DNA from: Clostridiales bacterium | GTDB lineage: Bacteria > Bacillota > Clostridia > Christensenellales > Aristaeellaceae | DNA length: 8,421 bases | NCBI GenBank assembly: GCA_019409045.1 | Contig: DXVG01000065.1 | Location: 1-8,421, forward strand | Direction of reading: 5' to 3' | In this document: piece after piece, positions 4,390-8,421 of the stretch | How positions within the stretch are numbered: the stretch's first letter is position 1 | How the letters are laid out: each line of letters begins with the position of its first letter | Notes under the pieces: model-generated | The model's input: the letters and a program-made list of their open reading frames with translations, nothing else | The model's database searches: none | Told to the model about the DNA's origin: nothing | Position numbers and translations under genes: made by a program

Positions 4390-6759
4390 ATGCGGCGCGG
4401 CCCCCTGCTGCCCCTGCGGGCGCTCTACACGCGCCCGCTGATGTTCTGCGCGGCGCTGTTCGGGCTGGGCGCGCTTCTGGCGCGCGACGGGCGCATGCCG
4501 CTGTGGCCGCTTCTCGCGCTCTCCGGCGCCTTTCTGCTTGCCTGGCTGCTCGCATGGCGGCTCGGTGGTCGGAGGCTCTCCGCGCTGCTCGCGGCGTGCC
4601 TTCTCTTTCTGGGCGCGGCGCGCATGACGCATGCCGTGAACGCGCAGCCCTCTTTGGAGGACCGCTTCTCCATCGCCCTGCGCGGCACGATAGCGGACGC
4701 GCCGCTGGTGGACGGGGAGATCGACCGGCTGAGCTGCCGCCTGACGGACGTGCGAGTGGACGGCGAGCCGCTCGGGTTTGACGTGCGGCTCTATCTGCGC
4801 GGCCCGGAGTCCGCGCTCTGCGAGGTCGCGCCGGGGCAGACGATCTCCACCACCGGCCACCTGTGGGCGCCGGACGCGGCGACCAATCCCGGGGAGTTCG
4901 ACTTTGGCGCTTACCTGTGGCGGGAGGGCCTCGCGGCCTATGCGACGGCCTATTGGGACGACGCCGTCCTCGAGGGCGAGCCGTCCGGACTGGCCGCGCG
5001 CATGCACACGCTGCGCACCGGCATCGGGCGGCGCATAGACGCGCTGTTTCCGCGCAGCGCGTCCGTCGTGCGCGCGCTGGTGCTCGGCGACCGACTGGAT
5101 ATGGACGAGGACCTGCGCGCCAGCTTCGACCGCGCGGGGATCACGCATGTTCTGTCCATCTCCGGGCTGCACATTACGATGCTGGCCATGGCGGCGATGG
5201 CCGCTCTGTCTCTGGTGTTCCCGCGGCGCTGGGCGTTCTGGGGCTCGCTTGCGCTGGTGCTGTTTTACGCGTATCTGGTGGGCATGGCGCCGTCTGTGCA
5301 GCGCGCGGTGGTCATGTACGCCGCGCTGGGCTCCGGACAGGCGCTCGGGCGGCCGACGGACAGCTATACGCGCCTGTCGCTCGCGTTTTTTGCGCTGGTC
5401 GCGCTCAATCCCCTGAACCTCTTGGACGCGGGCTTTGTGCTCTCCTTCTCCGCCTGCGCGGGGATGCTCTGCCTCTCCCCGCCGCTGTTGCGCCTGGTGG
5501 GGGCTGAGCGCGCCTTCGCGGCGCATCGGCCGAAGTCGCTGCGGCGGCGCGCGCTGCGATATGTGCTTTCCGCGCTGTGCGCGACGCTCGCGGCGCAGCT
5601 TGCCACGCTGCCGGCCGTGCTGGCCTATTACGGCGAGATCCCGCTGCTTGCGACGCTGGGAAACCTCGCGCTGGTCCCTCTGATCATGCTGGGCATGTAC
5701 CTGTCTGTAGCCGCGCTGCTGCTCAGCGCCGTGTGGATGGGCGCGGCCACGGCGCTCGCGGTCGTTTCGGACCTTTTGCTCGCGCTTTCGATGCTGCTGA
5801 CGCGGCTGCTTGGCCGGTTGCCGTTCGGCATGCTGTCGCTCCCGGCGTTTCCGTGGTGGCTCACGGCAGTGTACGCGCTGGCGATCGTGGCCGCCTCGGA
5901 GCTTACGCGCCTGCGCATGGGCGCGCGCTACGCCGCGCTTGCGGCGCTTCCGGCGCTGGTGTGCGTGGCGGTGTTCGCGCTCGCGCCGCGCGGTGTGCAG
6001 ATCGTGTTTCTGGACGCGGGGCAGGCCGACGCGGCCGTGGTGCTGGCGGAGGGCGAAGCGTATCTGGTCGATGTAGGGCTGGAGGACGGGCCTGTGGACG
6101 AGTATCTGTCGCACGCGGGCATCCGGCCCACGGCGGCGTTTCTGTCGCACCCGCACGCGGACCACGCGGGCGGCCTGAACGCGCTTTCCGAGGAGAACAT
6201 GCCGGAAACGCTGTATGTGCCCGCCGGCTGGAACGACGTGGAGGCGGACGAGAGCGTAAGGCAGGGCGTCGCGCGCGCGGAGGCGCTTGGCGCGCGCGTG
6301 GTGATGCTGCACGCGGGCGACACGGTGCAGTTGAGCGAAAGCGCGACCGCGACCGTGCTCTACCCGCCCGAGGACATGGACGCAAGAAGCGACGCAAACG
6401 ACATTTCCATGCTTCTGAAGATCGACTACGGCGACGCCTCCGCGCTGTTCACCGGCGACCTTGAGATCCCTGACGAGACCGGCCCGATGCCGGACGTGGA
6501 CGTTCTGAAGGTCGCGCACCACGGCTCGGACGACGCTTCGAGCTACAGGATGCTCTATTCTGCCAGGCCGTCCGCCGCGGTGATCTGCGTGGGCGCGGAC
6601 AATTCCTACGGCCATCCGGGAGAGGCGCTGCTTGCGCGGCTCGCGGGCACCGGCGCGCAGATCTACCGAACCGACCTGGACGGCGCGGTGACCGTCCGCC
6701 TGCATGCCGACGGAAGCGTCGCCGTGCAGACATTCATCCCACGGGAGGAAGGCACATGA
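4390..6759 (+). CDS. comEC: ComEC/Rec2 competence DNA-uptake channel
   Basis: The 789-residue length is normal for full-length ComEC, the membrane channel that passes single-stranded DNA into the cell during transformation. The order of regions is typical: N-terminal hydrophobic helices (about 15-80), an OB-like soluble domain (about 90-195, with the conserved NPGEFDFGAYL at 166-176), the multi-helix competence domain (about 225-530, with the hallmark HVLSISGLHITML at 253-265), and a C-terminal MBL domain (about 536-789). The MBL domain shows HPHADH (587-592), FTGD (687-690), KVAHHGS (707-713) and NSYGHP (738-743). The usual GQGD reads GQAD (544-547). No ribosome binding site is visible, and the ATG lies 3 bp after the upstream stop, suggesting translational coupling. 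It overlaps holA by 4 bp. The family call is very secure; whether this organism is transformable is unknown. Confidence 0.95.
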   Translation: MRRGPLLPLRALYTRPLMFCAALFGLGALLARDGRMPLWPLLALSGAFLLAWLLAWRLGGRRLSALLAACLLFLGAARMTHAVNAQPSLEDRFSIALRGTIADAPLVDGEIDRLSCRLTDVRVDGEPLGFDVRLYLRGPESALCEVAPGQTISTTGHLWAPDAATNPGEFDFGAYLWREGLAAYATAYWDDAVLEGEPSGLAARMHTLRTGIGRRIDALFPRSASVVRALVLGDRLDMDEDLRASFDRAGITHVLSISGLHITMLAMAAMAALSLVFPRRWAFWGSLALVLFYAYLVGMAPSVQRAVVMYAALGSGQALGRPTDSYTRLSLAFFALVALNPLNLLDAGFVLSFSACAGMLCLSPPLLRLVGAERAFAAHRPKSLRRRALRYVLSALCATLAAQLATLPAVLAYYGEIPLLATLGNLALVPLIMLGMYLSVAALLLSAVWMGAATALAVVSDLLLALSMLLTRLLGRLPFGMLSLPAFPWWLTAVYALAIVAASELTRLRMGARYAALAALPALVCVAVFALAPRGVQIVFLDAGQADAAVVLAEGEAYLVDVGLEDGPVDEYLSHAGIRPTAAFLSHPHADHAGGLNALSEENMPETLYVPAGWNDVEADESVRQGVARAEALGARVVMLHAGDTVQLSESATATVLYPPEDMDARSDANDISMLLKIDYGDASALFTGDLEIPDETGPMPDVDVLKVAHHGSDDASSYRMLYSARPSAAVICVGADNSYGHPGEALLARLAGTGAQIYRTDLDGAVTVRLHADGSVAVQTFIPREEGT

Positions 6760-7802
6760 CCTGGAAGGAGCTCTACGCACAGATCAAAGAGGGCGCGGTG
6801 CAGAGCCTTTACCTGTTCTCCGGGCCGGAGGAGTTTCTCAAGCGCGACGCGCTGGAGGCGCTCAGGCGCGCGCTGTTGCCCGCTGGCCTTGAGCAGCTCA
6901 ACGACGCGACTCTCGAAGGCGCGTCCGCACAGGACATCATCGACGCGGCGGAGACGCTTCCTCTGATGTGCGAGCGGCGCATCGTGACCGTGCGGGACTG
7001 GCCGGCGCTCATGTCTGGCAGGGCGCGCAACGAGGAGGAGGACGTTTCGCGCATGCTCGACTGGCTGCGCGACGTGCCGACCACCTGCACGCTCGTATTT
7101 TGGATGCGCGGCGAGCCGGACGGCCGCAAGAAACTGACGGCGGCGCTGAAAAAGCGCGGCGCTGAGGTGCGCTTCGACCCCCTCGCGGACGCGGACATAC
7201 TCCGCTGGGCGCTCTCGCGCCTCAAGCCGCTGGGCAAGAAGATCTCGCGCGAGGCCGCGTCGCGCCTGACGTTTACCGCGGGGCGCGACCTGACGCGGCT
7301 GTCCGGGGAGATCGACAAGCTCGCGGACTACGTCGGCGAGCGCGAACAGATCGAAGCGGAGGACGTGGACGCCGTGGTGTCGCCCTCGCCCGAGTACAGC
7401 GTGTTTGAAATGCTGGACATGCTCTTTGAGGGGGACATCGCGCGCGCCGAGGAGAGCCTGCACACGCTGCTGATGGGCGGGCAGACGTATGTGGGCGTGC
7501 TCGCGCTGGTCATCCGCCAGCTTCGCATGCTCTCGCACATGGCGCTGGCGCTGCGCGAGGGCAGGGGCACGCAGGAGGTCGAAAAGGCGCTCAAGCTGCA
7601 TCCCTACGCGGCAAAGCGCGCATCGCGCCAGGCTCGGACGCTGGACGCGGACCAGCTCGCGCGCCTGTACGATCAGTGCGTGGAGGCGGACTTTCAAATC
7701 AAGTCCGGCAAGCTGCGCGACCGCGAGGCGCTGCACGCCGCCATGTTAAGAATCGCCGAGCTTCGCGCGGGCGGGAACCGCGCGCGGGGGCAGAGCGTCT
7801 AA
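6756..7802 (+). CDS. holA: DNA polymerase III subunit delta
   Basis: The 348-residue product is the delta subunit of the replicative clamp loader, which opens the beta sliding clamp. The N-terminal LYLFSGPEEFLKRDALEAL (18-36) is the characteristic opening of the family (normally 'Y.l.G.e.yl...'). ETLPLMCERRIVTVRDW (66-82), a lid-like segment with TAGRDLTRLSGEIDKLADY (174-192), and the C-terminal helical collar with LYDQCVEADFQIKSGKLRD (304-322) follow in the expected order. Length is as usual. ATGA couples its start to the comEC stop, and GGGAGGAAGG lies 4 nt upstream. The comEC-holA neighbourhood is common in Firmicutes, where rpsT often follows; here a small secreted protein gene follows instead. 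Confidence 0.95.
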   Translation: MTWKELYAQIKEGAVQSLYLFSGPEEFLKRDALEALRRALLPAGLEQLNDATLEGASAQDIIDAAETLPLMCERRIVTVRDWPALMSGRARNEEEDVSRMLDWLRDVPTTCTLVFWMRGEPDGRKKLTAALKKRGAEVRFDPLADADILRWALSRLKPLGKKISREAASRLTFTAGRDLTRLSGEIDKLADYVGEREQIEAEDVDAVVSPSPEYSVFEMLDMLFEGDIARAEESLHTLLMGGQTYVGVLALVIRQLRMLSHMALALREGRGTQEVEKALKLHPYAAKRASRQARTLDADQLARLYDQCVEADFQIKSGKLRDREALHAAMLRIAELRAGGNRARGQSV

Positions 7803-7833
7803 GAATCGACGATAAATATGGAGGTGCTGACGT

Positions 7834-8316
7834 ATGAAGAAAATCGTGTCGGCCTTATTGCTGTCGGCGCTTCTGCTGTGCGCGCCGCTCGCCTGCGCCG
7901 AGGAGGTGCCCGCCATTTCCGACGGCCTGTTCTCCGCCGCGAAGGAGGCGCTCAGCCTTCTGTCCTACGGCGAGTACGGCCGCGTCTCGGAGGTACTGCC
8001 CTTCTCCGGTGAGGCGCCCGGCGCAGAGGAATGGGAGAGCTTTGCCGGTAACTTTTCAACGCTGGATTCCGGCACCGTGCAGCGCGACATATCCGTCGCC
8101 TACTGGGACGGCTCCTGTTGGTGGCTGGCCGTGCCCGTGCGCGAGCCGTCGGTTGACTCGGTGGAGGCGATGCTTTTGCGCTCCGACGACGGGAGCACGA
8201 TCTCCGGATACCGGTATGCGGACTGGGGATCGGTCAAAAGTGGCTATGGCTCCAGCAATTATGTGAAGTGGAACGAGGAGTATGTGGCGGGAACGCCGGT
8301 GATCGTCGCGGACTGA
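7834..8316 (+). CDS. Small secreted protein of unknown function
   Basis: The product has 160 residues and an N-terminal signal peptide: MKK, a hydrophobic core VSALLLSALLLCAPL, then ACA followed by EE, a plausible signal peptidase I site after residue 22. A Cys lies at 21, but the preceding PLA is a poor lipobox, so I favour secretion over lipidation. The mature part is acidic and aromatic-rich (YWDGSCWWLAVPVRE, SGYRYADWGS), compatible with a small beta-rich domain that I do not recognise. GGAGGTG ends 7 nt before the ATG, so the start is well supported. It lies 31 bp after holA with no clear promoter between, so it is probably expressed with the operon. No terminator is visible before the window ends. 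Confidence 0.8.
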   Translation: MKKIVSALLLSALLLCAPLACAEEVPAISDGLFSAAKEALSLLSYGEYGRVSEVLPFSGEAPGAEEWESFAGNFSTLDSGTVQRDISVAYWDGSCWWLAVPVREPSVDSVEAMLLRSDDGSTISGYRYADWGSVKSGYGSSNYVKWNEEYVAGTPVIVAD

Positions 8317-8343
8317 CGGCAAAAGGACATCAACAGACATCCA

Positions 8344-8421
8344 GGGCGTTGAGAAAGCCCGCAAGACAAGGAAGCGAGCCTGCAAACAAGGGAGCTTACC
8401 TGGACGTAAGTGACCGCAGTT
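8344..8421 (+). repeat. Hairpin-bearing non-coding tail, possible dispersed repeat (truncated)
   Basis: After the stop at 8316 I see no gene. GGGC (8344-8347) can pair with GCCC (8357-8360). CTTAC (8395-8399) pairs with GTAAG (8406-8410) around a 6-nt loop. AAC (8385-8387) can begin a pairing with GTT (8419-8421) that the window edge cuts. From memory, similar Arg/Lys- and hairpin-rich strings recur in gut Clostridia genomes, but I could not check that. It does not look like a normal intrinsic terminator. Confidence 0.35.

Noticed and set aside
3367..6780. A 1137-codon open frame on the minus strand
   Set aside because: It lies opposite the MBL hydrolase and comEC, both of which have clear family motifs. 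Its product is an Arg/Gln/Ala-rich low-information string, as expected from the antisense of GC-rich coding DNA.
6663..7736. A 357-codon minus-strand frame opposite holA
   Set aside because: HolA motifs on the plus strand are unambiguous. The antisense frame is a composition artefact.
7818..8012. A 64-codon frame starting at 7818
   Set aside because: Its ATG overlaps the ribosome binding site of the secreted protein gene, and the frame at 7834 has a clear signal peptide.

Overview
The window looks like a chromosomal segment of a high-GC member of the Clostridia, most likely an anaerobic gut lineage. This rests on three things: GC-rich codon use with many Firmicutes-style GGAGG ribosome binding sites, an oxygen-sensitive glycyl radical enzyme gene at the left edge, and the comEC-holA gene order. 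The genus cannot be named from the sequence alone.

Layout, left to right. The start of a glycyl radical enzyme gene runs leftward out of the window (1-282). It is divergent from a rightward gene for an unrecognised two-helix membrane protein (480-1091), and each has its own sigma-A-type promoter in the shared 197-bp gap. A strong hairpin terminator (1112-1152) separates that gene from a convergent leftward gene (1162-2604) for a 480-residue regulator with an N-terminal helix-turn-helix and a large orphan C-terminal domain. Upstream of the regulator is a gap of about 1 kb (2605-3672) that is visibly AT-richer than the rest. It holds the regulator promoter, a near-perfect palindrome, and a consensus extended -10 promoter facing right. 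About 590 bp follow that contain no convincing conventional gene: a mini-ORF with a good ribosome binding site, a 17-bp long-range inverted repeat, ten tandem 18-bp hairpin units, and a perfect 13-bp inverted repeat as the probable terminator. I read this as a candidate large structured RNA or leader-type unit. It is the most unusual part of the window.

The right half is a compact operon behind a good promoter at 3619-3647: an MBL-fold hydrolase (3673-4386), the DNA-uptake channel comEC (4390-6759) and the DNA polymerase III delta subunit holA (6756-7802). The genes lie 3 bp apart or overlap by 4 bp. A small secreted protein of unknown function follows (7834-8316), and the window ends inside a hairpin-bearing non-coding stretch that may be a dispersed repeat.

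Functionally, the operon pairs DNA uptake (ComEC) with the replication clamp loader (HolA), a common conserved neighbourhood in Firmicutes. The regulator and the divergent RNA unit share one intergenic region, so they could be functionally linked, but that is inference.
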